20,046 nucleotides of DNA, taken from positions 1 to 20,046 of the forward strand of contig CADBRK010000093.1 in NCBI GenBank assembly GCA_902797065.1. The letters are read 5' to 3'. Shown one piece after another: positions 12,001 through 19,011 of the stretch. Position 1 is the stretch's first letter; the number at the start of each line of letters is the position of its first letter. Source of the stretch: an uncultured Ruminococcus sp. (GTDB lineage Bacteria; Bacillota; Clostridia; Oscillospirales; Acutalibacteraceae). The position numbers and the translations under genes were made by a program. A model generated the notes under the pieces. That model saw nothing but the letters and a program-made list of their open reading frames with translations, was not told where the DNA came from and did no database searches.

Positions 12001-14975
12001 GGCTCGTTCACATTCTCGAGCTGTGCATTAAGGAATCCTATCTGTACATTAGTAATTGAAGAGTCATCGGAAACCGGTGTTTGTGTATAATGTATCTCCG
12101 ACTTTGTAGGATCAACCAGATTGTAATCAAATACTACAGATACAAAGCATATGTCGGTTACGCTAATTTCCACAGGGTTCTTATCCGATCCTGCAGAAAC
12201 ACCTGATACCGGTGCACCCCAGGAACGATTGTAATCGATCGCTCCGGTCTGGCTGCCGTCTGTTGCAATTACTTTCACTTTATATGTGCCGGGAATAAAC
12301 TTTCCGATATCAAGAACATACTCAGCAAAGCTTCCCTCGATTTTTACCGGGTCTCCCATATAGTATTTTTCGCCGTATGTTGCAGCTTCATAAGTATGTT
12401 CGGTGCCGTATTTTGCACCCCATTCATTCATGTCGCCTATAACATAGAATCTGTCGGAAGAAACATTGCTTATCGGAACAGGCTCATCATTCCAAATTTC
12501 TTTCGTTGACTCTCTGAAATATACTCTTACATTGTAAGTATCCATTTCTGTGCCGCCAATATCGATCACATAATTTTCGTCCGGCCATCCGTTCGGCGAA
12601 CTCCAACCATGTACATCGTCCGGACCTTCAGCCGATGTGATCTCTTTGAGGACCTTCAGATTTTCTTTTTTATTGTTTCCGCCCTTTGTCAATATATCGT
12701 AATAGTACGTGTCATTATCATCAGAAAGGTTCATGGAATAAGCTTTTGCGTAATAATGAGGACCGCTGTTTGCATCGGGATCACGTCCCCAGTTATTCTC
12801 GTCACAGAAGAGCTTGTAATTATTGCCGGAAGGTTCGGTAATAGTCTGACCGCTCGGATCCGTAAGAACAGGATCAAGGATAACACCGCTTTCACGGTCG
12901 AATCTTATTGTAAGCGAATATCCTTCCGGTACCGTAACAGAAGCATTTCCGTCTCCGCCTGCGGTAGGATCTCCGATCCATATTTCGCCGCCCTTGAACT
13001 GGCCGCTGTCGGCATACATCGATACCAATTTATACTCGTATGTACCTGCGGGAAGATCAGTATATGTGTATTCATGAATATAACCGTTGCTTGTTGTTTT
13101 ATCCAAAAGCTCATAACGCTTCGGGGGATCGCCTTCTACGTCGCCTCTTGCCCAGTTATTTCCGGGGAACTGTCCTGCTATGCCCCAGTTTGCAATATCC
13201 TTTGTAGCGCCGCTCTTTCCGACGGGAACCTTGGTGAGATTTTCAAACTGAAGTTCCTCGTTATAGTTTGCTGTCGGCTCGGGTTCAGGATCTTCGCCGC
13301 CGCTCGGTTCACCCGGTGTGGGATCGCTGCCGCCTTCGATAATCGATGCACTGTAGTCGATCTTTGTACTGATTGCCGCATTAACCGGCATCTCGTTTGC
13401 TTTTACATTGATCGTGATATAATCGGGTGCAGAAGCATCACCGCAGTTGTTTACAAGCCATTCGTTTGCGGAATTCTCGTCTCCGAATTCTTCGCTTATT
13501 GGATTTCCGCTCGAATCCTGGCCTTCAACAATAAACAGCTCCGTTACCATATCGTCGCCGTTTGATGTATAACTGAGAGTCTTGCCGTAGCCGCTGCCGA
13601 AGTAATAAGTATTTCCGGCTTCTGTCGGAATAGTTTCGGAGAAATTACGCGAAACCTTTCTGCTCCAGCCGTAGCCTTCGTAATCAAATCCCGAAGGACA
13701 CTTTGAGTTGTCGGTTACGCCTGCGTACTTATAATGTGCAATTGCCGAAACCTGCTTTGTATAGATCGTATACCACTCCGAGCAGAACTGTGCAAAATTA
13801 TCTATATTGTTTCCTGCTCTGCCAAAGAGGAACGTCATTTCGTCCGTACCGGAACCATCCATCTGAGCAGCCGAATTATATGTACTGTGACCGTCGCTCC
13901 ACTTGTAGAATCCGACACCCGCATCCTGTTGAATACGTGCGTCACGAAGCATCGGCTGATTGAGTGTAATATATACGTCTGTACCGTTACCCGTTCCGTC
14001 ATCGCTCGGTACCGGAATATCGAATATCTCCCATGACTGAGATGTAGCACCGTCGAGTCCGTTGTTGCCGTTGGATGTACGGTGAGCGCCTTTACGAGAA
14101 ATGATAGCGTTTATGTAACTGTATTTTTTGCCCGTGGTAAACTGGATCTCAGTTACGAACCAGCCGTTGCCCTCATACTCCATTGTACCGGTAGGACCGT
14201 CGTCTCCTGCCCATTCACCGGTAAACTTCTCACTGCCGTAATTAGGGTCGGCGGAGAGCTTGTTTACGGATGCCGAACCGCCAAACGGATAAGACTTTGA
14301 TGTATCGGCGGGATTGGAGGGAATATCAGGGTTGATTTCATTAGCCCATGTATAGATATACGGCTCGTTGCCGAATGCCGCAGATGTTCTTACATGAATT
14401 CTCAGATAACGTGAATCTCCCTTTGCGGAATAAAGAATGTTACCTGTAAATGTATTTGCTTTTGCCTGATGCGAAGAATCATACTCAAACTCCTTTGAGA
14501 GTTCGTATGAAGCATTTTCGCTATACTTGCAGTTTGCGGTAAAGTCTACTATTGCGCCTGTGTTTTTTACCACAACATAAGTATCCGGTGCATTCTTCTT
14601 TAAATTCTCAACTGTTGAAGAATTAATAAGATCCGGATTTGAAGATGTGCCTGTAATATACACATCGGCACCGTGTGCAATAACTTCATCTTTAAAAACG
14701 AAGAGTGCCTCTCCTCCGGTATCTCCGCCGGAATTGCCCGGGAGCTCTCCCGGATTCTTTACATAATACGATTCAGCGAAAGCGATTGCGCTCTTAGCCT
14801 GAATATACGACTCTCTCTGGCTGATGGACGCCTGAGTGGTTGTGATATTCAGAGTTGCCATCGAAACCAGAATAGCTGTCAGCAGGGCAAGTATTATACA
14901 TATTGCCATAGCTGTCGAGAGAGCAATACCGCGCTTAGAGTTCTTTCCCTGAACGTAACTGTGGTAAGCTTTCAT
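9009..14975 (-). CDS. Giant modular PilX/GspK-like pilin with putative starch-binding modules
   Basis: A 1988-residue protein beginning with a short basic leader and a PilX-type prepilin segment: KRG16|IALST, a hydrophobic helix to about residue 41, then a long amphipathic helix. It lacks Glu at +5, like GspK. Beta-rich modules follow. Residues about 185-320 resemble CBM26 (PYIYTW, NGWFVTEI). An acidic Pro-rich linker lies at 548-568. Residues about 595-705 resemble X25 amylase modules (IAGQFPGNNWARGD, LPAGTYEYK). Residues 838-952 look like a second X25-like unit (FYVIGDMNEWG). Residues about 1335-1400 are CBM25/26-like (VYLRKPSDW). A helical region at about 1440-1595 precedes further beta domains. 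ATG at 14975 has AAAGGGTG upstream. Probably the adhesive tip of a type IV pilus. The pilin N-terminus is clear; module names are motif-level judgements. Confidence 0.8.
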   Translation of the reverse strand: MKAYHSYVQGKNSKRGIALSTAMAICIILALLTAILVSMATLNITTTQASISQRESYIQAKSAIAFAESYYVKNPGELPGNSGGDTGGEALFVFKDEVIAHGADVYITGTSSNPDLINSSTVENLKKNAPDTYVVVKNTGAIVDFTANCKYSENASYELSKEFEYDSSHQAKANTFTGNILYSAKGDSRYLRIHVRTSAAFGNEPYIYTWANEINPDIPSNPADTSKSYPFGGSASVNKLSADPNYGSEKFTGEWAGDDGPTGTMEYEGNGWFVTEIQFTTGKKYSYINAIISRKGAHRTSNGNNGLDGATSQSWEIFDIPVPSDDGTGNGTDVYITLNQPMLRDARIQQDAGVGFYKWSDGHSTYNSAAQMDGSGTDEMTFLFGRAGNNIDNFAQFCSEWYTIYTKQVSAIAHYKYAGVTDNSKCPSGFDYEGYGWSRKVSRNFSETIPTEAGNTYYFGSGYGKTLSYTSNGDDMVTELFIVEGQDSSGNPISEEFGDENSANEWLVNNCGDASAPDYITINVKANEMPVNAAISTKIDYSASIIEGGSDPTPGEPSGGEDPEPEPTANYNEELQFENLTKVPVGKSGATKDIANWGIAGQFPGNNWARGDVEGDPPKRYELLDKTTSNGYIHEYTYTDLPAGTYEYKLVSMYADSGQFKGGEIWIGDPTAGGDGNASVTVPEGYSLTIRFDRESGVILDPVLTDPSGQTITEPSGNNYKLFCDENNWGRDPDANSGPHYYAKAYSMNLSDDNDTYYYDILTKGGNNKKENLKVLKEITSAEGPDDVHGWSSPNGWPDENYVIDIGGTEMDTYNVRVYFRESTKEIWNDEPVPISNVSSDRFYVIGDMNEWGAKYGTEHTYEAATYGEKYYMGDPVKIEGSFAEYVLDIGKFIPGTYKVKVIATDGSQTGAIDYNRSWGAPVSGVSAGSDKNPVEISVTDICFVSVVFDYNLVDPTKSEIHYTQTPVSDDSSITNVQIGFLNAQLENVNEPHDKTDFTTPWTQAFVTYATPRGYQKDIEVDFTSATDGVIWASIPSDAYDVYFSNMEYDHKGESGYEYTEKIPGSRINNNYPIFVPTTYEEDESHNKKWSFGDADYYRSHKNSVTDYHETGVDMHYVGAYQTNYYNVPLVNLLEEILKKEKGLSGNYAFSAYPYTSNMSVSGQNCVFNRSQYITYQGENYFYISSSTGFSYLICQGSNKSGGGYLKRNEFALESGVWAGKSKMENRQGAVFTSSGMYYDGSTAAHDYHGYAPNWYTIKLPVTDEFTIEKITGVVSDGYDIISGNSTKTKVAKAGDYFNRPVYIYFDKDYKGNTSVKTYTYDTNFGSVDTNSSGKVSVYLRKPSDWSNTVKVNAYGIIGGAADQEISVDGTDATPGHGYYKFEFDAGQYCFFRFYDANDPGKTTEVLTLTGEENENREYKILCDAAGGNMSEFVYYLHPKTRALYAWQEARAAKYATDIPRSYTYNGTEYVAGTHAPLSYLSTLESNASNYYHGSGPWKDGDAAGYQDKANAARTFAAAIKKARIYIAADKNATGVDANYIFPEREARDDILSYNERWVSSLRYVHDQAMDLYRQSGDVTDSLYAYAAEIEKIIQFPETSLNPEAIQIVVDNQAVYEDIKDDPSDPTKVTGSVKKGDWDIGRIRLYTDTGTGIQECTLKLYETTQSSEGFYAYVFMANKFRATESDPLNFNVGMVTDRPTETFPLTPGTMYIYHTATKEFEEDKSTHTITCIYSEIVKGGQGDAYGKYKSKTANEKINIMFQYDTMVKYNSKQYKIMAGSYTISSAYPGFKTDFGGGVTGIDLFTDTAKDYFENPKICGLTNSTSVPAYAEYSTSLSGGGDDLDIVASSLNSTSDLTFETDNSTGRVNFRWNNSKSVVGSAADSLTLPCNVNLKAGVATVAVNELKLNGHEFHIEAKKVTFYCDTKITTSAGRFTIFHGTYLFNDLSGSDTLVPIDLSKTGTANDWRKNYILVEEVKSDLGGGRFVAK

Positions 14976-15051
14976 TTGCTATCACCCTTTCTAAAAAATA
15001 AATAATATAAATAATCCCCGTTTTCTGCCATTTATACGGTCAAAAAACGCA

Positions 15052-15068
15052 CTACCGTACAATGGTAG
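15052..15068 (-). promoter_or_regulatory. Leader hairpin of the pilin operon, attenuator-like
   Basis: CTACC/GGTAG with a 7-nt loop is followed on the transcribed strand by a T6 run (15047-15042), directly downstream of the presumed start site. The stem is short (5 bp plus wobble pairs). It could be a weak attenuator or simply a 5' stabiliser. Confidence 0.35.
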
Positions 15069-15082
15069 CAATCTACAATCTA

Positions 15083-15111
15083 ATTATATAACACAACATT
15101 CAAAATGCCAA
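15083..15111 (-). promoter_or_regulatory. Promoter of the pilin operon
   Basis: On the minus strand, TTGGCA (15111-15106) and TATAAT (15088-15083) are exactly 17 bp apart, a near-consensus sigma-A promoter about 108 bp upstream of the giant pilin ATG. The leader is therefore roughly 100 nt. No recognised riboswitch fold was found in it. Confidence 0.8.
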
Positions 15112-15301
15112 TACTTTTTAAAAAAAGTTCTTAAAAAAATTTTAATCTTTCTTTTGTGCATTTATACCAATTTATTAAGGTAAAAACCTATGAAATCTAA
15201 AGTTCATGCCGATTTTTATGCCATTATAAACAAAATAAACGACAGTTTTGTGAAATATCCTCGTCAACAAGAACACATAGTTTTCACTGTTTTTTCGATT
15301 A
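15112..15301. other. AT-rich intergenic DNA, no gene seen
   Basis: This segment, together with the pilin leader and promoter, fills the 326 bp between the giant pilin gene and the 161-codon gene. It is strongly AT-rich, with homopolymer A and T runs near 15117-15155. I found no supported open frame, RNA gene or convincing terminator for the upstream operon. Confidence 0.5.
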
Positions 15302-15787
15302 TTATGTTTCACCTATAATTTGTTTCAGAAAAATATTTCCTATTCTACGAAATTCAAGTTCCGTATTTTCGGGCGCTATCCCGTAATCGCCTTTTTCTTC
15401 GCCGCTTATCACCGAACTCATGAAGTAATCTCCCGTATGTGATAATTCCGATGTAAAATAACGGGCTGTACCTGATTCTTCTTCGTAGCAAAAGTATATT
15501 CTCCTGCACAAATGTGTCTCCTCGGGCTTAGGCATATCAACAATAACTATGTACAGCTCTTTTTTTACTTCGTCGTCATCCCGGTAATCGAGCTTCTTTG
15601 CTGTAACCGTAAAAGCTTTTTCGTTATACAACGCGCTTTCCGGCGGCGCAAAGAGTACAAACAAATCGCTGAAAAATTTACCGCCCTTATCAAGAACCGA
15701 ATCGAGGAACTTGTCCTTATCCTTATAGAAAGTATTCGGAAGAACCTTTTGTTCCAGTCTATGCCTGAACTCATTTTTTTCTAACAC
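15302..15787 (-). CDS. Hypothetical protein downstream of mrnC
   Basis: A 161-residue soluble protein that I do not recognise. It has a basic, helical N-terminus and a central beta-rich part (KKELYIVIVDMPKPEE, RRIYFCYEEE). It has no signal peptide and no transmembrane segment. The start at 15787 is GTG with AAGGAGG at ideal spacing. It overlaps the end of the Mini-III gene by 7 bp, so it is almost certainly co-translated with it. The tight coupling to obg and mrnC, both ribosome-biogenesis genes, makes a housekeeping role possible but unproven. A gene often found after mrnC in other Firmicutes is an rRNA methyltransferase; this protein shows no such motifs. Confidence 0.75.
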   Translation of the reverse strand: MLEKNEFRHRLEQKVLPNTFYKDKDKFLDSVLDKGGKFFSDLFVLFAPPESALYNEKAFTVTAKKLDYRDDDEVKKELYIVIVDMPKPEETHLCRRIYFCYEEESGTARYFTSELSHTGDYFMSSVISGEEKGDYGIAPENTELEFRRIGNIFLKQIIGET

Positions 15788-16197
15788 TCTTCTGCCTCCT
15801 TATCCGTTATATTCTTTTCCGTCAACTCAAAAAGCGTGCGTATTCTGTCGGTGTCTCCTTTAAGATACAGATAGCCGAACAATGCTTCAAGCCCCGTTGC
15901 GCAGTGGTAGTCGATTTTCTTTGCATTTTTGGGAACCGTTGATGCATTGGCATTCTTCCCTCTTTTATATACGGAAAGTTCCTCTTCCGTCAAAAACTCT
16001 GACAGATAATGCGCCGCATCAGCCTGCGCCGTGCAATTCACAATTTTGATTTTTTCGGCATTAAGCATACCGACAGGTCGGTTAGCCTCGCACACAAGCT
16101 TCTCTCTTACCAGGAGGTCATATACTCCGTCACCGATAAAAGCAAGCGTCAGCGGACTTATTTCTTTCAGATCTGCTTTTCTGTCAAGTAATCGCAT
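15781..16197 (-). CDS. mrnC: Mini-ribonuclease 3 (Mini-III)
   Basis: A 138-residue RNase III-type catalytic domain without a double-stranded RNA-binding domain, the hallmark of Mini-III. The signature SPLTLAFIGDGVYDLLVRE (14-32) contains the catalytic aspartate D23, and a second acidic cluster lies in the GLEALFGYLYL helix (E104). In B. subtilis this enzyme trims the ends of 23S rRNA precursor. The ATG at 16197 is chosen because GGAGGG precedes it. An in-frame ATG at 16272 would extend into obg and has no ribosome binding site. It lies 10 bp after obg and overlaps the next gene by 7 bp, so it belongs to a ribosome-biogenesis operon. The family assignment is firm. Confidence 0.93.
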   Translation of the reverse strand: MRLLDRKADLKEISPLTLAFIGDGVYDLLVREKLVCEANRPVGMLNAEKIKIVNCTAQADAAHYLSEFLTEEELSVYKRGKNANASTVPKNAKKIDYHCATGLEALFGYLYLKGDTDRIRTLFELTEKNITDKEAEEC

Positions 16198-16207
16198 ATT
16201 CCCTCCG

Positions 16208-17479
16208 TTAATCGACAAACTCGAATTCAAAGTCATAGATAGAGACAGTATCTCCTTCTTCAATGCCGGCATCGTAGAGAGCGTCTATAACGCCCGAATT
16301 GATAAGAACTCTCTGAAAATACTGCAAAGATTCGTAATCATCGAAATTAACGGAATTCATAATTCTGATAAGCCATTCGCCCTCAACAAAATAAACGCCG
16401 TCATGGTTAGTTATAGTAACCTCGTTTTTCTTACTCTTATCCACCTCTGCAACAGGCATCGGCTCAGCTTCGTACCTCACAATTGGAGGAAGTTTCGAAA
16501 GCTCCTCGCGAATGCACTGAAGCAGCGGATCGACATCATAGCGTATAGCCGCCATGATCGGGAAGAATTTATATCCCTGATCCTCGACAAATTTTCTGAA
16601 ATCATCTATCTGTTCATCTGTTGCAAGGTCACACTTGTTGCCTGCGACGATCATCGGACGTTCCGCAAGCTCGGGGTTGAATTTCCTCAGCTCTTCGTTG
16701 ATAGTGTTGAAATCCTCTTTCGGGTCTCTGCCCTCGCTGCCGGCTATATCCACAATATGCACAAGCATTCTGCATCTCTCTACATGGCGCAAGAACTGAT
16801 GTCCAAGACCGATGCCTTCCCATGCGCCTTCGATCAATCCGGGAATGTCTGCCATTACGCATGACTCACCCTCTGCAAAGCGTACCACACCGAGAACGGG
16901 CGTGATCGTCGTAAAGTGATAATTCGCTATAACAGGCTTCGCCTCGCTTACAACAGACACAAGCGTACTTTTACCGACATTCGGGAATCCTACAAGACCC
17001 ACATCTGCAAGAAGCTTTAACTCAAGCTGTACGTCAAACTCTTCTCCGGGCATCCCGGGCTTTGCAAATCGCGGAGTCTGTCTTGTCGGGGTAGCAAAAT
17101 GCATATTGCCCCAGCCGCCCTTGCCGCCTTTTGCGACAACCGTCGGTTCATCGGAGGAAATATCGGCAAGAAGCCTGCCTGTTTCGGCATCCTTGATGAC
17201 TGTGCCTCTCGGTACTTTAATAACTAAATCGTCGGCTTTCTTTCCGTTGCACCTGCCGCCCCTTCCGTTTTCTCCTTTTGGTGCGGCATACTTTCTCTTA
17301 TAACGAAAATCTGCGAGCGTACTAAGATTATCGTCCGCAACGAACACTATGTTTCCGCCTTTTCCGCCGTCGCCGCCGTCGGGACCGCCCGAAGCCACAT
17401 ATTTTTCACGATGAAAAGCAACTGCGCCGTCACCGCCGTCGCCTGCTTTGATCTTTATTTTAGCAATATCTACAAACAT
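16208..17479 (-). CDS. obg: Obg-family ribosome-assembly GTPase
   Basis: A 423-residue Obg (CgtA) GTPase. The glycine-rich Obg fold spans residues 1-158 (GDGGDGAVAFHREKYV, GGPDGGDGGKGG). The G domain has G1 GFPNVGKS (164-171), G3 DIPGLIEG (211-218) and G4 NKCD (281-284). A C-terminal OCT domain ends in FEFEFVD. Obg acts in late 50S assembly and stress signalling. Two spots differ from the usual family pattern: W220 follows LIEGA where a small residue is normal, and the G5 loop reads PIMAAIRYDVD where SAATGEG-like residues are typical. Essential function is still likely, since the other motifs are intact. The ATG at 17479 has an AGGAAAAG purine stretch upstream. It follows a zinc-ribbon membrane protein gene by 33 bp and precedes mrnC by 10 bp. 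Confidence 0.96.
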   Translation of the reverse strand: MFVDIAKIKIKAGDGGDGAVAFHREKYVASGGPDGGDGGKGGNIVFVADDNLSTLADFRYKRKYAAPKGENGRGGRCNGKKADDLVIKVPRGTVIKDAETGRLLADISSDEPTVVAKGGKGGWGNMHFATPTRQTPRFAKPGMPGEEFDVQLELKLLADVGLVGFPNVGKSTLVSVVSEAKPVIANYHFTTITPVLGVVRFAEGESCVMADIPGLIEGAWEGIGLGHQFLRHVERCRMLVHIVDIAGSEGRDPKEDFNTINEELRKFNPELAERPMIVAGNKCDLATDEQIDDFRKFVEDQGYKFFPIMAAIRYDVDPLLQCIREELSKLPPIVRYEAEPMPVAEVDKSKKNEVTITNHDGVYFVEGEWLIRIMNSVNFDDYESLQYFQRVLINSGVIDALYDAGIEEGDTVSIYDFEFEFVD

Positions 17480-17512
17480 ATCTTTTCTTTTCCTTTCCTA
17501 TCTCAAAAAAAA

Positions 17513-17869
17513 TCACTTGTTGAATTTAAATCCGCACTTTGAGCAGTAACCGTTGCCCGAATACTCCATACAGATAGGACACCGGTCTGTTCTTTCCGCT
17601 GTTTTATGATACGTGTACGCATTCAGATTACCCGATCTAATTACAGGCGTATTCATCGTGGTTGTATTCACAGGCATATTCTGCGTTGTACCGCTTCTTA
17701 TCTCCGAACTTGTTGCAGCTTGTTGCTTTTTGCCTGCCAATCCGAGCAAAATACATATTACTGCGATTGCAATCAGCATTATGCTTTCTAAATAAATTCC
17801 GACACACAAAAGAACAACTCCTATCAATACAAAAACAACTTTTCCGCACCCTTGATTCTGTGACTGCAT
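17513..17869 (-). CDS. Small membrane protein with C-terminal zinc ribbon
   Basis: A 118-residue protein with two closely spaced hydrophobic helices (about 11-28 and 30-46). A Ser/Thr/Asn-rich linker follows, then a C-terminal zinc ribbon with C97-x2-C100 and C109-x2-C112. The ribbon would face the cytosol if the hairpin has both ends inside. No specific family is recognised, though zinc-ribbon-plus-helix proteins are common in Clostridia. The ATG at 17869 has AGAAGG upstream. It lies 33 bp before obg on the same strand and may be the first gene of that operon. Function unknown. Confidence 0.75.
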   Translation of the reverse strand: MQSQNQGCGKVVFVLIGVVLLCVGIYLESIMLIAIAVICILLGLAGKKQQAATSSEIRSGTTQNMPVNTTTMNTPVIRSGNLNAYTYHKTAERTDRCPICMEYSGNGYCSKCGFKFNK

Positions 17870-17926
17870 AAATATACCTTCTTTCTGTTATTTATAATAT
17901 ATACACCCTCAGGGCTTAATTGCTTT

Positions 17927-18310
17927 TTAAATCGTGATCTCGATCAGATTACCTTCAATAGCAATAATACTGCTCTCATAGTAACCGTCTCCTGTCATAC
18001 GAGGGCCGCTCAGAACTTCATATCCGTTATTTTTCAGATCGGCAGTTAACTTGTCTACATTCGCCTTGCTTCCCACGCTGAAAGCGATATGAATAAAGCC
18101 CGTTCGATTTACGTCCTTTTCCGTGTCCGACAGCCCGGGTTTATTCATAATCTCCAATCTTGCTCCATCATCAAAGGAAATAAAATAAGAGCGAAAACCT
18201 GTTTCTTTATTGTGATACATCTTATTGGATCGTCCTCCCAGATAAGTTATGAAAAATTCCTTTGCGGCTTCCGGATCGTTTACATACATAGCTATATGTT
18301 CAATTTTCAT
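17927..18310 (-). CDS. VOC-superfamily (glyoxalase/bleomycin-resistance fold) protein
   Basis: A 127-residue protein with the two-fold beta-alpha-beta-beta-beta repeat of the vicinal oxygen chelate superfamily. The four classic metal-ligand positions appear occupied: H5 (MKIEHIAMYV), E53 (ARLEIM), H74 (GFIHIAFSV) and E124 (EGNLIEITI). It is close in pattern to glyoxalase I-like proteins, but the substrate cannot be told from sequence. Family members include glyoxalases, fosfomycin or bleomycin resistance proteins and dioxygenases. The ATG at 18310 lies 20 bp after the HepT toxin gene, with only a distant AAGG as ribosome binding site, so it may be co-transcribed with the toxin-antitoxin pair. 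Confidence 0.88.
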   Translation of the reverse strand: MKIEHIAMYVNDPEAAKEFFITYLGGRSNKMYHNKETGFRSYFISFDDGARLEIMNKPGLSDTEKDVNRTGFIHIAFSVGSKANVDKLTADLKNNGYEVLSGPRMTGDGYYESSIIAIEGNLIEITI

Positions 18311-18330
18311 ACAGACACTCTTACCTTCTG

Positions 18331-18687
18331 TTATATTTGATCATTATTAATATACTCTTCCAGTATCTTCAGGAGCGTATTTTTTAAATCAGGAAAATCT
18401 ATTAAAACCGTATTATATACATCTTCCATTCTCAAAGTCTGATATTTATGGGCAGCAATATCTCTCATTCCTGCGACAGCCTTCCACGGTACTTCGGAAT
18501 GCTCCGAACGCAATTCATCGGAAATATTCTTTACAAGTTCTCCTATGTTTATAACTGTCATTCCAACTGCTCTTTTCAATTTTTCATCACCGAGGAAAAT
18601 TGTCAGATCTGCGTTTTCAAGCATTTCAAAGGCTATATCTATTTCCGAAATTATTTTTTCAAGAAGAATCTTATCTCTACGCTGCAT
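18331..18687 (-). CDS. HepT-type HEPN toxin (DUF86)
   Basis: A 118-residue all-helical protein of the DUF86/HepT family. It carries the HEPN ribonuclease motif R-x4-H-x-Y intact: R75, H80 and Y82 in GMRDIAAHKY. In characterised MntA-HepT systems the toxin is an RNase, and the partner nucleotidyltransferase silences it by adding AMP to the tyrosine of this motif. The ATG at 18687 lies inside the end of the upstream nucleotidyltransferase gene, an 11-bp overlap that gives tight translational coupling. All key residues are present, so the module is probably active. HepT-MntA pairs are typical accessory-genome elements, with stabilisation or phage-defence roles suggested. Confidence 0.9.
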   Translation of the reverse strand: MQRRDKILLEKIISEIDIAFEMLENADLTIFLGDEKLKRAVGMTVINIGELVKNISDELRSEHSEVPWKAVAGMRDIAAHKYQTLRMEDVYNTVLIDFPDLKNTLLKILEEYINNDQI

Positions 18688-18958
18688 AGATTTCTATCTC
18701 CTTATCAATTATAAACATATCCGTGCTTCTGATAGGCCCGTGAATCACATCAACGCTTGTATGCAATAGATTTTCAAGACTCTCGGTGATTTTTGACAGA
18801 GTAATAAGTGTAACAGGCTTGTAAAATTCTATAATCAGATCAACATCACTGTTTTCCGAAGCGGTTCCGTTAGCTTGAGAGCCAAACAACGTTACACGGC
18901 TGATAGGGTATTGTTTTACTACTTCAAAAACAGCCGCTTTAATATCCTGCAAAGTCAT
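18677..18958 (-). CDS. MntA-type nucleotidyltransferase antitoxin
   Basis: A 93-residue minimal nucleotidyltransferase. The signature GS-x10-D-x-D is intact (G26, S27, D38, D40, in LFGSQANG...NSDVDL), as required for adenylylating the partner HEPN toxin. The ATG at 18958 is chosen because AGAGGAG lies at good spacing. An in-frame ATG at 18976 adds six residues but has no ribosome binding site. Antitoxin precedes toxin, with an 11-bp overlap. A likely promoter is the TGC-TATAAT at 19003-19011 on this strand. The pair reads as a complete toxin-antitoxin operon. Confidence 0.9.
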   Translation of the reverse strand: MTLQDIKAAVFEVVKQYPISRVTLFGSQANGTASENSDVDLIIEFYKPVTLITLSKITESLENLLHTSVDVIHGPIRSTDMFIIDKEIEIYAA

Positions 18959-19002
18959 ATTAAAATCTCCTCTCATGAGTATAGTATCTCTGCTTTCTTT
19001 TT

Positions 19003-19011
19003 ATTATAGCA
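19003..19011 (-). promoter_or_regulatory. Extended -10 promoter element of the MntA-HepT operon
   Basis: On the minus strand TGC directly precedes TATAAT, an extended -10 (TGn) element, about 45 bp upstream of the antitoxin ATG. No good -35 box is present, which extended -10 promoters tolerate. Confidence 0.5.

Noticed and set aside
12609..13565. Long plus-strand open frame (318 codons) antisense to the giant pilin gene
   Set aside because: It has no ribosome binding site and a Cys/Ile/Arg-rich, non-protein-like composition. It lies wholly inside a gene with clear domains and is a frame shadow. The same applies to 10551-11276.
9009..14975. Cellulosome/amylosome component
   Set aside because: No dockerin or cohesin repeat was seen in the 1988 residues. 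The prepilin N-terminus points to a pilus instead.
14976..15082. c-di-GMP riboswitch in the pilin leader
   Set aside because: The leader is only about 100 nt and AT-rich, and the conserved GEMM core and tetraloop receptor were not found.
16031..16864. Plus-strand open frame antisense to mrnC and obg
   Set aside because: It overlaps two conserved genes on the other strand and has no translation signal or recognisable domain.
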